Source of the DNA: Terana coerulea
Taxonomy: Eukaryota > Basidiomycota > Agaricomycetes > Polyporales > Phanerochaetaceae
Length of the DNA stretch: 64,000 bases
Assembly: GCA_024811115.1 (NCBI GenBank)
Contig: JAKOGH010000747.1
Span: 248,001-312,000, forward strand
Reading direction: 5' to 3'
In this document: positions 10,740-23,057 of the stretch, piece after piece
How the letters are laid out: every line of letters begins with the position of its first letter
Numbering within the stretch: position 1 is the first letter of the stretch
Position numbers and translations under genes: made by a program
The notes under the pieces: model-generated
What the model saw: the letters and a program-made list of their open reading frames with translations, nothing else
The model's database searches: none
What the model was told of the DNA's origin: nothing

Positions 10740-12607
10740 ATGAAACTTCCCGCCAGAAGCCGCACGGAGGAGAAGATCACAGAAATCATGCCTCGTTATG
10801 GTACGCCGCTTTGTTGCGTCTCTTGGCGAGTGTGAGCTTGTTCTGATCAGTACGCCGTCATAGCTGGGTCGGCAACACCTCTTGTGAACAGCTCAGATGC
10901 GCCGTACATGAAGGAACACCCCGGCTTCTCGGTGTGAGCATTCATCTCGTCTTGCCGCGAAGCTCTGGCTTTTCCTTGTTGGTGCCTTGCTTCAAGCTGC
11001 CCCACTGGCTCGACATGCTCGATTAGGCCCGCAGAGCACACTTGCGCCTGGTTCGTGCGAAGGGCGACGGGTAATTTGCTTGTTATGTGTGGCGATTTTG
11101 GCTTCGCACCCTCCCGGCTCCGCACCGCAAGGATCAATTGCCATGGACGACGACGGGCGGTCCCAGGCACCTGCGACGAAGCTACCGCGACGACGGGCGG
11201 GCGGCGCCATGCCCCTTCTCGGACGCTCCTGAGGGGCCCCTTGGCACGAGCAGCATGGCACCTCCCGGCCCGCCACGCTGCGCGCTGCCGGCGCGCGCAG
11301 GTGCGGCGACGGCGTTTGCAGCCAGGCTTGCCGAAAGGCGGCGGTATGTCTCACCGTGCTGGCTCCTACCAGCGCTGGTCTCTCAGGGTCACGGACGCGA
11401 GTGGCTGCAGAAAAAGAGGGTCCTTCGCGATGTTGCCACAGGGAAGGAGGCATGGACACGGCCTCGTCTGCACCGTCCCACGGCCGCCTTCGCCTCCATT
11501 GCGTCGGGCTTGGCGGTTGGGGAATGTGGATCGCCTGCCTCGACCCAGCGATCTCGGGAACAACGCTATCAGCCTCGCCTATCCGCGGACACACTATAAC
11601 TCTACGGCCCTGCACGCTATGCATAACATGGATTGAATGTTAGAAAACATTCCGGCGCCAGCACATCGTGCATGTACGCGAAGAGGACGTCTGCGGGGCT
11701 TTTTCCAGCCTCTGGATCTCCAGCGAACCTAATCGCGCGGTGCACGCTGCAGCCACCTGCATTAGAAGCCGAAGCACGCTCGGGTTCTGTACGCACAGTC
11801 CTAAAGTTTATGTATTCTATGGCCCTGGCGCATCCCGTGACGCCGCGCCCCCGAGCCCCACCGGTCGAGACGTTGGACGGCGGGCCTCTGGACCCCCGCC
11901 GCGCTGCTTCGCAATTTCGCTCGAGAGCGGCTGTCACGGCGTCCGCCCACGGCCTCGACGACCACAAGTACCGCGCCTCAGGCCCGCGTTTCCGGCCATT
12001 TCGAATGCGAACGCATCGTCGCGGCGAGCGCAGGACGGGCGTGGGAGACGTGCGCGCCGCGTGCAATGCGCCCGCCAGGGGCATCTGACCTGCGGCGCCC
12101 GCCGCTCGGCCGGCCGGACTTACGCGGGCGAGCGGGCGCACGGATGCGGGCAGCCAGGATCTGCACTGCGCAGCTGGGCGTTTCGCCAGTGCCTCTGCGA
12201 AGGACCCTGGCGAGCCAATCGTTGGCGCATGGCATGTGAATACAATCATCGCAATGAATTGATCTCAGCGAAGGTTCAATGGGTGATGTATGGAACATGC
12301 AGGGAAGAAGGCATGATATACTAGGGTATTCCACGTCTATGGGTACAGCGATGGTACCGATCTGGTAATGTATTGAAGGGCGGCAGTCCAGATTGGACCC
12401 CAATTATAGAGGATGGAGAGATATGCTATAGTAGCGAGGACGTAGCAGGTAATGTCAAGAAGCGAAAGATGTACATGTGGGAGAACATCGACTATGGTAC
12501 TGAGAGCAACGAGGTAGCAAGGAGACAGACGAGACGACGATGATGAGAGACGACGATAATGAAACTACCTTAAACGCGAAATGTAATGCCCATCATCCAC
12601 GCTACAC
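10740..12607. other. intergenic, GC-rich
   Basis: Long overlapping open frames occur on both strands between 10990 and 12400. None has a family motif, intron signals or a convincing start. They look like the by-product of high GC content. Nothing is called here. Confidence 0.4.
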
Positions 12608-14198
12608 CTACATCATACTAGAGTTCGAGGTAAAGTCGTTGATGTTGAGGGACTCAACCTTCACGTCGATATCCTGCTTCCGCACACGTGGGGCTGGACG
12701 GTACCCCGCCTGCGCCTTCGCGTCCTTGCTCCGCGCCCGCTTCGGCGCCATCGCCGCCTTTTCCTTCTTCGTCAGTGCCTTGGGCTTCACCGGCGCTGCC
12801 GGTGGCGCTCCCGCCCGCCTGCGGCACGACGAGCGACGGCGGTTCGGCGGAGAGCACGCCCGGGAGCGCCTCGTCGTCGGGGATACTTGGCCGCGATGAT
12901 CGCCTGCATCTGCGCCTTGCGCGGCGTGCGCTTGTGCTGCCCGCGGCGGCACTCCTTCGGGAACACGCAGTCCTGGTCGCGCTTGATGCACTGCCTGGTA
13001 CGGGTCAGTAGATATCGCAGAAGACGACGCAGGGAGAGGCTCACTTGCAGCGGCGGTCGGCGTCGTCCGGAGACGGGGGCCGCACCCGATCTTGCGCTCG
13101 CGGCAGAACAGGCAGGCCATCGCGGGCTTCTTCTTCGGCGCCGCTGCGGGCGTTGTGGCGGCCGCGTCGTCGTCGTCGCCCCTGTCCGACTTGTCCTCGG
13201 CAGGGGGCCTGCGGGGCGGTGTGCTGTTTGGGCGGCGCGACGTGCCGGAAGGGCTGCTTCGCGGAGAACTTCGTGAAGAGCGCGGAGCCATTCGCCACGC
13301 CCGGCGGTGGGGGTGGCGTGGAGACCGTATTCTTCGCAGATAAGCTGCCCGTGTTCTTCTTTGGACGAACTTGGGAGGGGCCAGACGCTGACTGTATAGA
13401 ATCGGCGTCAGGCGTGGTGGGGGAGGTGGGCTGCGGCGTCTGGGAGAGATGATTGTTGGGTTGCCGGGCTGGATTTTGGAGGGTCGGTAAAGGCGATGGC
13501 ATCCGTCAGCGTGTAGCTGCGTGTGGGCTGGAACGGGCGGGGCGTGAAGCTGGATAGCGGTGTGAGCGGAGGACTGTGTACTGAGTGTAGCTCCCCATAA
13601 GCGCCCTGTGGAGAACACTGAGTTATTTGCGCGTTATTAGTGACTGCTTGGCTTACTGGCTGAGCGACGGGCGGCGGGTAGAGGCCGACAGAAACTAGCT
13701 GGCCATTCAAGTGGCCTGTCTCCATGTAGTAAGGGGTGTCGTTGTACGTGACATACTGGGAGGACTGCGGGCTCTCTCCGGACACATAGTCGTCCGGCGT
13801 CGAGACCTCTTCTGACCCTAGGAGAGCAGTCAGTTCATTGTGATCTACCCAGTCATGGACGACCTACAGGGGTAGTCTTGCGTGTATCTTGGGTCTTCCC
13901 AATTCTGCGTGGGACTCACAGAGCTCTGATCATAGACGGGCGACGTGGCGTAAGGGTACGGGAGTGGCGCGACAGGAATGACCTCCTGCTCGTGCACGCT
14001 TGGTTCGGGTGTCGCTGGGCCCAACGCCCCAGCCAAGCTGGAGCTTGAGCTTGGGCGAGGCTGGTGGTCGGATAGGGCCGTCGGGTTGCCATTCCAGCCA
14101 GCGTGGTAGGAGGGCGAGGCGGGTGGCGGGCAGGAATCGTGGTGTCTGCTCGGGTGCGGCGTCACGTAAGAATCCGAGTATGCGTACGGCATCTCCAT
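12608..14198 (-). CDS. Zn2Cys6 transcription factor (frame broken)
   Basis: Likely nuclear DNA-binding regulator of about 456 residues. Exons (leftward): 14198-13868, 13817-13657, 13605-13045, 12994-12887, 12818-12608. A Ser/Pro/Tyr-rich N-terminal half precedes the binuclear zinc cluster, read as MACLFCRERKIGCG, then PSPDDADRRCK, then QCIKRDQDCVFPKECRRG across the intron 12995-13044. The usual pattern of six cysteines is complete. Three one-base shifts at five-base G runs (13419-13423, 13203-13207, 13075-13079) must be allowed for; the last falls inside the zinc cluster. Total coding length then becomes a multiple of three. The last intron (12819-12886) has a weak donor (GTATCC), and two further one-base shifts could replace it. 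The C-terminus is lysine-rich. The target genes are unknown. Confidence 0.75.
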
Positions 14199-15676
14199 TT
14201 CGAATGGCGATCAGCTTCGCGGAAGCCAAATGAACTTCGGCAAAGGGTCGACTGGCGGTGACCAGCGGATGAGGCAAGCGATCCGTCGACGCTCACGGCG
14301 GCCGTGATGGGCGGTGGCAAGAGGCGACGAGAGCGAGGGTGGCGACAGGATCTGAAAGCGTCCTCCCTCGAGATAAGTAGCGGGAGCGTTGAATCTACCC
14401 AGATGTCGATTTAAACTCAACGAATGAGAGCGGCTTCGGGGCCTCGGCACGCCCGAGAAACCCTGCTTGACCTAATACGACATATGGGCCTAACCCTTCT
14501 CAATCACCCTAATAGCCGCTACATACAGTCCCACTCGACCCTCTTGCCAGGGTGCTTGATCTTTTGGCGTAATGAACTTACATGAGGCTTCCCATTCACA
14601 GTCAGCTGCCCACGAGGCCCGACGCCTTTCGACGCTACCAGCACTGAGCCCACTAGAACTCTCGGCTATGCACCCCAGCTGGCCCTGACCAGCACGCCCG
14701 CATTACTATCATAACTTTATCATTCACTGCCCCCCCTCAATCGTCACATGCGACATGTCTTGCACTTTAAAGAAAGGCTGGGGTTGTATCAGAAGACCGG
14801 GCGAGCCACCATCGCCTCACCCTGTGGAATTGTCGTAATTTTTGCGCCGCCGCGCGAGGCGTAGAACAGGACTCGAGTTGACGCGTTGACGTGCGAGCCT
14901 CGAAGTGGTGGTGGCGAGCGTTGCCGAAGTCAACCAAAATGCCCGGAATTGTTCGAATATTGGGCAGCGTCAGACCGTGCCGAACCGTGCCGCCCAACTC
15001 GATCTGCTCGGTGCAGGACCCCGTTATCCGATCTCATGTCAACCAAAGCTTCTGATGCCCAAACCTACCCATTTGGGACAAATAATGGGAATAAAGTCGA
15101 CCATTTTTGCCAGTTCTTGGACATGTGGTCCGGAAGTGACGAGACCCCAAAGGGCTTGGGCGCTGAGACGCCCTAATTGTAGTCCAATTTCTGCTTCCGG
15201 CATTGGTTGCTGCCAGAACCTTGCCATTTCAACTCGATGCATCGGCCTTTAGTAGACAATATTGGCCACTTTTCACAACGCGGAGTTCTCGTGTCTATGC
15301 ACAGGTGTCGCGCCAGCTTTTCCCAATTTGAGGCAGACGACATATATCGAAGGCTTTGCGTTCTAAGCGTGACTTGGAGTCAATACTAATATATTGAGTT
15401 GAGAAGTCGCACCGTTTCGACAACGTTTCGACTCCAAATTTGGGTCATCAGGAGTACCAGAGGTCCTGGGAATGCTAGGCGGGGTCCTCGCTCAGGTCGA
15501 TCTGTTCGATTGTGCGTCTATTCTGTATGTACCGGTGATGCTTCACCGGCTCGGCCGGCTTCGCACAGCGTTATGTGCATGAGCATGATTCACCAGGTCA
15601 CTCTATAACTACTACCTTGGTCGTTGACGCCACTTTCATTCCAAACAAGTAGCTCAGCTTGACCCACCAAGCGCAA
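14199..15676. other. intergenic
   Basis: Upstream region of the Zn2Cys6 gene (leftward) and of the hydratase gene (rightward). No gene or repeat is recognised. Confidence 0.4.
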
Positions 15677-17079
15677 ATGTCAGAGGTCAATCTGGAGAAA
15701 GCGCTCGGTCATCAGGACGCCGACTCTCCTGTGAGTACTACGCCTTCGTATCATGCCTCGCCACGTCAACTTATCCTTGGCGGCCGCGTGGCGGCCCAGG
15801 TATCATGGCTGAAACGCGACCTCCTGCTGTACGCAGTCGGAATTGGCGCGAAAGCAACCGACCAGCCAATTGTCAATGGTGCGTCGCTCTCTCAGTTGCA
15901 CTCCTATCTCCATTGAACCTAGACCCTTCCGTTAGAGCTCGGTCAGTGACACGCGCAATTGCCTCCGACTCGAGCACGAGTACGGAGAGTTCTGATCTTA
16001 CTCAATCGTGCGGGAATTTTCTAGACAAGGGTTGGGCGCCGTTCCCGACCTACCCTGTCGTCCTCCAATTGAAGGGCGCAGATCAGGAAATCAACGATTT
16101 CAGAAAACGTGTCGGCCTGGCTGCCGCGCCCGGTCTTCCAAAGCTCGACCCTAATCGCGTCGTGAGTCTCTAATATGTCTTCTTTTAGCATCTTCGCTTC
16201 AGCTTCACGGTCTACTCCCGCAGGTGCACGGCACGCAGTCCATCGAGATCGTCAAGCCCATTCCCGAGGTCAGCGGGCCCGGATGGAAGCTCAGAAAGCG
16301 CATCACGGGTGTCAACGAGAACAGTGAGCGCGCAATACCACCCTGCCCCACAAGCACTAGTACTCATCCGTACTCATCCATCGTAGAATCCGGCATCATT
16401 ATAGAGTCCGAGACGCTCCTCCTCGACCCACAGGGCGCCGTGTATGCAAAACTCTACGTGCGTGCTGCCTCTCATGTTGCACATGCGTGTACCATGTCGT
16501 AACAATTTACGCCGCAGGGCTCCTCCTTCAACCTGGGTGCCAAAGCCACCGGGCAGAAGTTCTCCAAGCGCATCGCAGGCCCGCCGCCTGCGAAGGACAT
16601 CCCGAAGGACCGCAAGCCGGACTGGGTCGTCCAGGACACCACCACGCCCGAACAGGCCCTGATCTACCGGCTCAGCGGCGACTACAACGCGCTGCACATC
16701 GGTGCGTCGCGCGAGCCTCGTGCTGATGCACGCCGTCCGTCTAACGAAGCCCCGTTACAATGCAGACCCGCGGATCGGCCAGGCGGCGGGCTTCGGCGGC
16801 GTCATTCTGCACGGTCTGTCGACGTTCGGCTTCGCTGCGCGCGCCGTGCTGTCCGCCGTCGGCGGCAACAGGCCCGAGGCGCTCAAGTACTTTGCCGTGC
16901 GGTTCTCGTCGCCTGTGAAGCCTGGTGATGCGCTCGAAACATCCATCTGGGAGGTCGGCCCTGGCCCGAACGGCACTGTCGAGGTCGCATTCGTCACGAA
17001 GAACCTCAAGAGCGGTAAGGTGTGCCTGAGCGCTGGCGTCGCGTATGTCACGAAGGCGACGGAGAAGAGCAAGCTGTAA
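15677..17079 (+). CDS. peroxisomal MaoC-type enoyl-CoA hydratase 2
   Basis: Predicted to hydrate 2-enoyl-CoA to (R)-3-hydroxyacyl-CoA in peroxisomal beta-oxidation (known for the family). 314 residues, frame intact. Exons: 15677-15730, 15800-15878, 15936-15941, 16025-16161, 16224-16323, 16387-16457, 16518-16701, 16766-17079. The N-terminal hotdog has KRDLLLYAVGIGAK and FPTYPVVLQLKG. The C-terminal hotdog has the hydratase-2 motif, YRLSGDYNALHIDP then GFGGVILHGLSTFG, with the catalytic Asp and His. The protein ends in SKL, the peroxisomal targeting signal 1. Exon 3 is only six bases (AGCTCG) and completes the family sequence NELDKGWAPF; skipping it would delete two residues without a shift. 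The start was chosen as the first ATG of the frame. Confidence 0.93.
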
Positions 17080-18768
17080 GCCCAGACCCCGACTTAGTGC
17101 ACAGAATCTGTAATCCTACGATCGCCTTCAATTTGCATTATCCTGGAGCCGATTTACCCTCTTGTATTGCCGTTGCTCATCATTCTAGCAATGTACCTGG
17201 TCGTTGGCGACCACACAGGAACCCGTAGGAGCCATTCCAATGAATTGCACAATGTTCAGCAAGCGAGGGCATTTGTATTTGTGACCTGCGCCAGCCTCTG
17301 TGTCCAGGCTGAAGTCCATCAGGGTCGCGGGTCGCTAGCGATGTGGCGTGATGGTCTCGTCTAAGTCTCTGTGTGCCGGTACGCCATGATATCACGGGGT
17401 CATCGGTGCATTTGAAACTCCATTTGAGCAAATTGTGTATGCGCAGTCAGTTCCTAGAGCGGCACCGGCAACACGGTGTTGTGACATGATATTTCGACGC
17501 TCGCCGATAACTTTGGTCGGCACCGCCAGTAAGATTGGCCATTAAACTTGAACGAGTACGTTATCACAAAAGAAAATGGCTTGCAATCTCAGTCCAGAGC
17601 TTCACTTGCGATGCCTAAGATGAACGCAGCCCATGCTGTTAGCTGATGTCATCCGGCGCGTCCCATGCCCCCAGCGTAGCTTTTGGCGAAGCCTTTGCTG
17701 GTACTGTTTGACCCAAATTTTGACTTAGCCGTTCATGAAGCTTGAAACGTCAGATGCCTTCAATTTGTATTATCCTGGAGCCGAACTCGTGCACTGCCCT
17801 TGTACATTATTTTAGCAATGTTCCTGCCAGTCGCCGCCGGCGATATAGTAGTTACATTGGCAGGCTCGCCGGTTGGTCGCTTCAGTGAATCGCGTTTATA
17901 TTCCGTAGCAAAGAACTTGACTCACTGGCACGCTGTACAACCCACATAGGCCTCCGTAACCAAATATGGCCCACCAGGGCTGATTTTTAGTGAGACTGCT
18001 AGGGACTGGCACATCGGTGCTGCGAGTGGATGCTTCGAGGCTCACCATTGAACAACCGTTAGTAACGTTACAGCTGCCAGGTAGTATCATTGGTGAAATG
18101 TTGAATATTGAATGAAGCAGAGATCAGATACACACAAGATACACATACATCTCTTTTCGCGGTCAGTCGCTCGTGTCTGTGAGCAATATGTAGCAACACA
18201 CTCTGCGCAAAGCTGCAGGTTGTGCAACTCAGCAAGACATGAAAGGATTGATGGGATCTGAGGTAGTGATTTGAGCAAGCGGGAGTTCCTGTGACGTCAG
18301 AGGTGGGATAGCGGAGGTATTCCGCCTTCCGCCCGCAACTAAGTACGCCTCAATGCACCCAGTGCCGCGTAAGGTAAGCATGCTTAAAGCTATAGTAAGG
18401 CAAACATCTACATTTCGTGGAATGAAGACAGAAGTAGCTATAGTACGAGCTATTGATTCTGAGGCTCACACTCGCCGGGATTATCAGTCTGCGGTGACGA
18501 AAATCACGTAAATACCCCACATATTCTCACGAACCGATCCGCCTCAGGCGCGCTGTTCAGTTGGGTCCGTGCTGTGGCGGACAGGCGCATACTCGTTCGG
18601 GATTTAGCTCACTGTGGTGAGCGGTGCGTCACCGCAGCGTCATGTGCGCCGCGTCGGTGGCCATCACAGCCGACTGCCTATATGAAGGACAGCGAGGGGC
18701 TGATGGCTCCTCAACGCTGCTTTTACCACCCACCGCCTCCTCGTCAACCACCACTACTACACTTCATC
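17080..18768. other. intergenic with a duplicated 3' flank
   Basis: No gene is recognised. About 95 bp just after the hydratase stop recur 630 bp downstream (see the repeat entry). The right end is the promoter of the NmrA-like gene. Confidence 0.45.
17122..17845. repeat. direct repeat of the hydratase 3' flank
   Basis: Copy 1 about 17122-17215, copy 2 about 17752-17845. Both hold GCCTTCAATTTG, TATTATCCTGGAGCCGA (CATTAT in copy 1), and TAGCAATGT. Copy 1 is probably 3' UTR, so a segment of the gene end has been duplicated. Confidence 0.65.
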
Positions 18769-20139
18769 ATGGCACCCGAAGCGCAAGCAAGGCGAGGAAG
18801 CGTCCTCCAAGTCGCCGTCGTCCGAGCGAAAGATCCTCGTGACCGCCGGCGAAGGCCAGACGGGGCGACTCATCATCGACCTGCTGCTCGACGAGGAGTA
18901 CCGCAACAAATACCAATCGCTCACCGCACTCGTGTTTTCGGAAGAGGCCAAGTCCGTCCTCCAGGAGTACGAAGGCGACATCGGCGTCCTTGTCTATGAC
19001 CCCTCGGACCCCAAAGCGCTCGTCCAGGCGATGGAGGAAGTCGACACCGCGATGCTGATACCTCCCGCACGCAAGGACAAGGCGAAGATCACCAAGACGC
19101 TGCTCGAGGCGGCCAAGAAGGCGAAGACGGTCGTCAACATGGTCTTCCTCTCGAGCGCCGGCTGCGACTACGCCGAGCGCGACAAGCAGCCACGCCTGCG
19201 CGAGTTCATCGACCTTGAGGCGCTTGCCATGCAGCCCAAGCAGGACCCCTCCTCGGGGGACACGGGCCACAGCACGTGCGTGATCCGCCCCGCGTTCTAC
19301 CTCGAGAACCTGCTGCTGTACAGCAAGCAGGCGCAGGGCGAGGGCAAGCTCCCGATCCCAATCGACCCCGACCACAAATTCCCGCCGGTCGCGCTCGGCG
19401 ACGTCGCGCAGGTCGCTGCGCATGCGCTGACGAGTGTGGGCCCGCATGGGTTGGCCGACGACGTGCGCGGCCAGCTGTTGGTGGTCACTGGGCCGATGTT
19501 AACTGCCGGTCCGGAGTTGGCGACGGCGGCCAGCCAAGCGTTGGGCACCAAGATGGAATTCGAGAGCATTTCGGAGTATGAGTTTCTGCATAACCTCCGA
19601 AGATGTTGTTGACCCTTTGTCGTAGGAAAGAGGCGAAGAAGATTCTGTCCTCAGACCAAGGGGCTGAAGTTGATGATGGTACGGGCCTATTGTTATCCTT
19701 GTTCGCGTCGGCTCACGGCGAGGTCAGCTGAGAAAGAGTATCTCCTGGAGTATTACTCGCTCGTGCGCGAGGGCAAGACGGCATACTGCTCCAATGGACC
19801 GATGCTCACTTTCTTCGGTCACCGTGGTCAAGAACCCAGTGACTTCTTCAAGACCTATTCCGTAAGTCAACGATCCCAGTTGCCGCCACCAATATCAATG
19901 TGAAGTTGACATTTCCCTTCATCAGGCTGAGTTCAAGCCGAAAAGACGTCGCACGACAAAAACGGCGGCAGCGAGAGTGCAGAGGCTAAGAAGCAGCCCA
20001 CTCGATCGTCTGCGCGCGGCAAGAGCGGTGTTAAAAAGGACGACGACGACGACTTGGAGATGTTGGAAGATGATGGCGAGTATGAAGAGGCCTCCGCCGT
20101 TCCAGCAAGGGCCGTAAAACGGTCACCAAGGGCTTGTGA
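18769..20139 (+). CDS. NmrA-like NAD(P)-binding protein (frame broken)
   Basis: Atypical short-chain dehydrogenase fold of the NmrA type; such proteins sense or bind dinucleotides. Exons: 18769-19575, 19626-19678, 19728-19861, 19926-20139; about 402 residues. The Rossmann start is ILVTAGEGQTGRLIIDLL, and VVNMVFLSSAG and CVIRPAFYLENLL are typical later elements. The C-terminus is lysine- and aspartate-rich (KKDDDDDLEMLEDDGEYEE). The frame needs three single-base changes: one base fewer in CCC at 18775-18777 just after the ATG, one more in the A run 19958-19962, and one more T at 20100. With these, exon 4 and the total length become multiples of three. Read literally, the main frame has no ATG and the tail ends early near 20115. 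Confidence 0.75.
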
Positions 20140-20937
20140 ACGCCATCCACGCTGGGGCCGAAATGAAGTCCTGCTTCGTCGAACTTTCTTGCAACTGTGA
20201 ACGCTTTGTCATCGCTTTCGACAGTGCTTTGGATCCTGTACATTATCGATCAATATTCGACAGCTGTATTGTATTTTAATGACGTACTTGAAGTTGACTT
20301 GTTCTCTTGCAGGTGCTTTGTTGTGGAAGGGACCTTGAGTGAGGAGACGAGATGAGATCAAGAGCGTGGGAAAGTCATCAAAGAGTCTTGTCATTAGACG
20401 CCACAATTTAAAGGCTGCCACCTTGACTTTTACCACCATTCGATTCGACTCGCCATCCTCACGCAGGGTTCAACTCCGCTTCTCATAATTCAGGAGTTTA
20501 CGTTGGTCCAAACTGCGCGAAAATCATGAATCTCAGATAACCTGGATGAGTCGCGCATAGTTTCACTCGCCAGAGGCCCGGGCGTACCGCCTGTATACGG
20601 ACCAGGTGCGCGACCTCGTCTGCCATGCAGCAGTGCTACACACGAGGCTGAAACCCTGCAGTTCTCCAGCTGCTTTCGACGACCTTTTCTCATCCACCAG
20701 GCGCCTCGTCTTATCGCGGCGGGCCCACTGCCAGCATGACACGGTGACCATATGAACCGCGGCCTCCAGGCGCTTCCGGAAGCGCATCCCCCACTTCTGC
20801 CGCATGCGCACCGCTCCCAGTGGCTCGCGACCACGCCCATCGCTTGCGCAAAATCCCCATAAAACGGGAAGGGCGCGGTGATGGTCGTGCGAGGTGCTTT
20901 TCTCCCTCTCTCGAGCCTCGGACCGCGCGTTTGCGAG
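20140..20937. other. intergenic
   Basis: Terminator of the NmrA-like gene and promoter of the carboxypeptidase gene; nothing else recognised. An in-frame ATG at 20881 could extend the next gene by 19 residues. Confidence 0.4.
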
Positions 20938-23057
20938 ATGGTGCAGCTTGGCTACACTTTGAAGGTCGCGTTCAGTGCGCTCGCGCTCGCGGCGACGGGG
21001 GCCCTCGGCGCGGCGGTCGTCGGTCAAGACTCCAGTTCTGTGGTCCGGATGGAGACGTTCAAGTCGGAGCTGCAGGCGGACGTCGGCCTGCGGTTCGTGA
21101 ACAATTCTGGAGTGTGCGAGACTACGCCTGGCGTGAACCAGATCTCAGGTTACGTTGACATCGGAACCAATATGTCGATGGTGCGTATCTAGCTTCATGC
21201 ATCTGGCGTTTTGTTCACATTCGACCGCTCGTAGTGGTTCTGGTTCTTCGAGTCGAGGCATAGTCCGAAGACTGCTCCATTCACGTTGTGGATAAACGGC
21301 GGCCCTGGGTGCTCTTCGATGATTGGGTTATTCCAAGGTAAGTCACAAAGATTTTTGTGGTCTGGGCCAGAGTTAATCACGATTACAGAAAATGGCCCAT
21401 GCAAGGTCAACGAGGACGGAAAGACCACTAGCCTTAACCCGTTTAGGTGTGTTTCGCGTACTTGCATCTAGCGGTGCAGCATAAGACTCAACTGCACGAA
21501 CATAGCTGGAACAACATTAGTAACGGTATGTTCGCAAGCATGGTATACGAAACATGATGACTTATCACGCGCTCAGTCATTTATATCGACCAACCCATCG
21601 GTACTGGGTTCTCGCACGGCACTATTGATGTGAACAGCACGTTTGCTGCTGCTCCTGCTTTCTGGACAGCTTTTCAGGTCCTTCTCGAGACGCAGCAGTT
21701 CAAGAAATTCGAGAGCCGAGAGTGCGTGTCGCTGCACCAGCCGTTGAAAGCCACCTCTAACCGCCCTTCATAGGTTTATCTTCGCCACGGAGAGCTATGG
21801 TGGGCACTACGGCCCGGAATTCGTCACGTTCTTCGACCAGCAAAACAAGTTAATTCAAAAGGGAACGGTCAAGGGCGAGAAGATCGCCGTCAGCGCGTTA
21901 ATGATCAACAAGTGCGTCTGTCTTCTACAGTACGCGAGTTTGGCGTTACTGAGACGTATACTCCTTAGTGGATGGTATGATCCTCTGATTCAGAACCAAG
22001 CGTATGTCGATTTTGCCACAAACGCCCCCGGGTATGGCCAGCTGCAGAGCGACGAGGTCATCGCTTCCCTAAACCAGGCGTTTTTCGGCCCTGGCGGTTG
22101 CCAAGAGCAAGAGCTTGCGTGCTATGCGGCAGGGAATGGAACGAACAGTAATCAAGTCTGCAAGACGGCGGACAACTTCTGTGTAAGCCCCACCCTCTCA
22201 TGTGCGTCTTGCTTTTGGCATTGATTCAGAATGCACCTTAAGGTCGAGAACGTGTTCGTTCCCGCCGTCGGCGACCGGGACTCGGACGACCTGCGCCAAA
22301 ACTCCTCGTCTTTGTTCCCGTCCGAATCCTACGTCCAGTTCCTGCGCAACGCGACCGTCATGCAACTCATCGGTGCCGAGGTAACTGAATCGCCCAGTAA
22401 GCATGTCCGGCAGGCTAATGTGTCTCGCGCAGTCCCGTTACGCAGAGTGTTCGGGCGCCGTGGGCAACCAGTTCGGCAAGACCGGCGACGACGCGCGGAC
22501 GCTGCTGCCGCAGCTGAGCGCGCTGGTCGAACTCGGGGCTGAAGACTCTTATTTGGGTGCGTCTGTAGTCAAGGGTGCCGACGCTTGAACGCTGACCGCT
22601 TGGTGTTGCAGGCCGGCGACGCTGACATCAAGTACGTTTCTCAAGACTGTATCATTGTGTGTCGATGCTTGACTGATGCTGCCTTCACAGCTGTAACTGG
22701 CTCGGCGGCCACGCGTCAGTCCTTGCGATGGACTGGTTTGGCAACCAGACGCTGCATCGCACGCCGTTCCGCAACATGACCATCCGTGGGGAGTCCGTCG
22801 CGGCTATACAAAACGTCAATAACTTCTCATTTGCGTGAGTCATTGCTATACTCAGCACATGATCAATTCTCACACCATAATATGTCACGCAGGAGGGTCT
22901 TCCAAGCTGGTCATGAAATTGTATGTAATTCCTAGCTTCGATTGTGGTTCTTCTGCTGACGCTGGTGTGCTTTCAGCCTGCGTTCCAGCCAGAAGCTGCC
23001 TTCGAGATATTCTCTCAGGTCGTCAGGAAGGAGCAGCTTCATTCGGTATTGTTCTGA
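20938..23057 (+). CDS. secreted serine carboxypeptidase, family S10
   Basis: Removes C-terminal residues from peptides; probably secreted. Thirteen exons: 20938-21180, 21235-21337, 21389-21446, 21506-21525, 21577-21721, 21774-21911, 21969-22182, 22243-22380, 22433-22556, 22612-22631, 22691-22834, 22893-22920, 22977-23057; about 484 residues. A signal peptide ([16 protein letters not shown]) supports the start at 20938. Family motifs: [15 protein letters not shown], the nucleophile Ser in [13 protein letters not shown] near residue 196, the catalytic Asp in AGDADINCNWLGG, and the catalytic His in FQAGHEIP. The acceptor of intron 7 is the second AG (CTTAAG), because the first would bring a stop. 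Exon 9 carries one base too many for the phase (GGG at 22555-22557); an alternative is a weak donor 12 nt later. Confidence 0.88.

Noticed and set aside
10992..12249. Long overlapping open frames on both strands
   Set aside because: They overlap one another in several phases, have no motif or intron pattern, and the composition is GC-rich and arginine/proline-rich in every frame, as expected of non-coding GC-rich DNA.
15000..15600. Possible structured RNA or transposon remnant
   Set aside because: No second copy, no terminal repeats and no convincing stem structure could be made out by eye.
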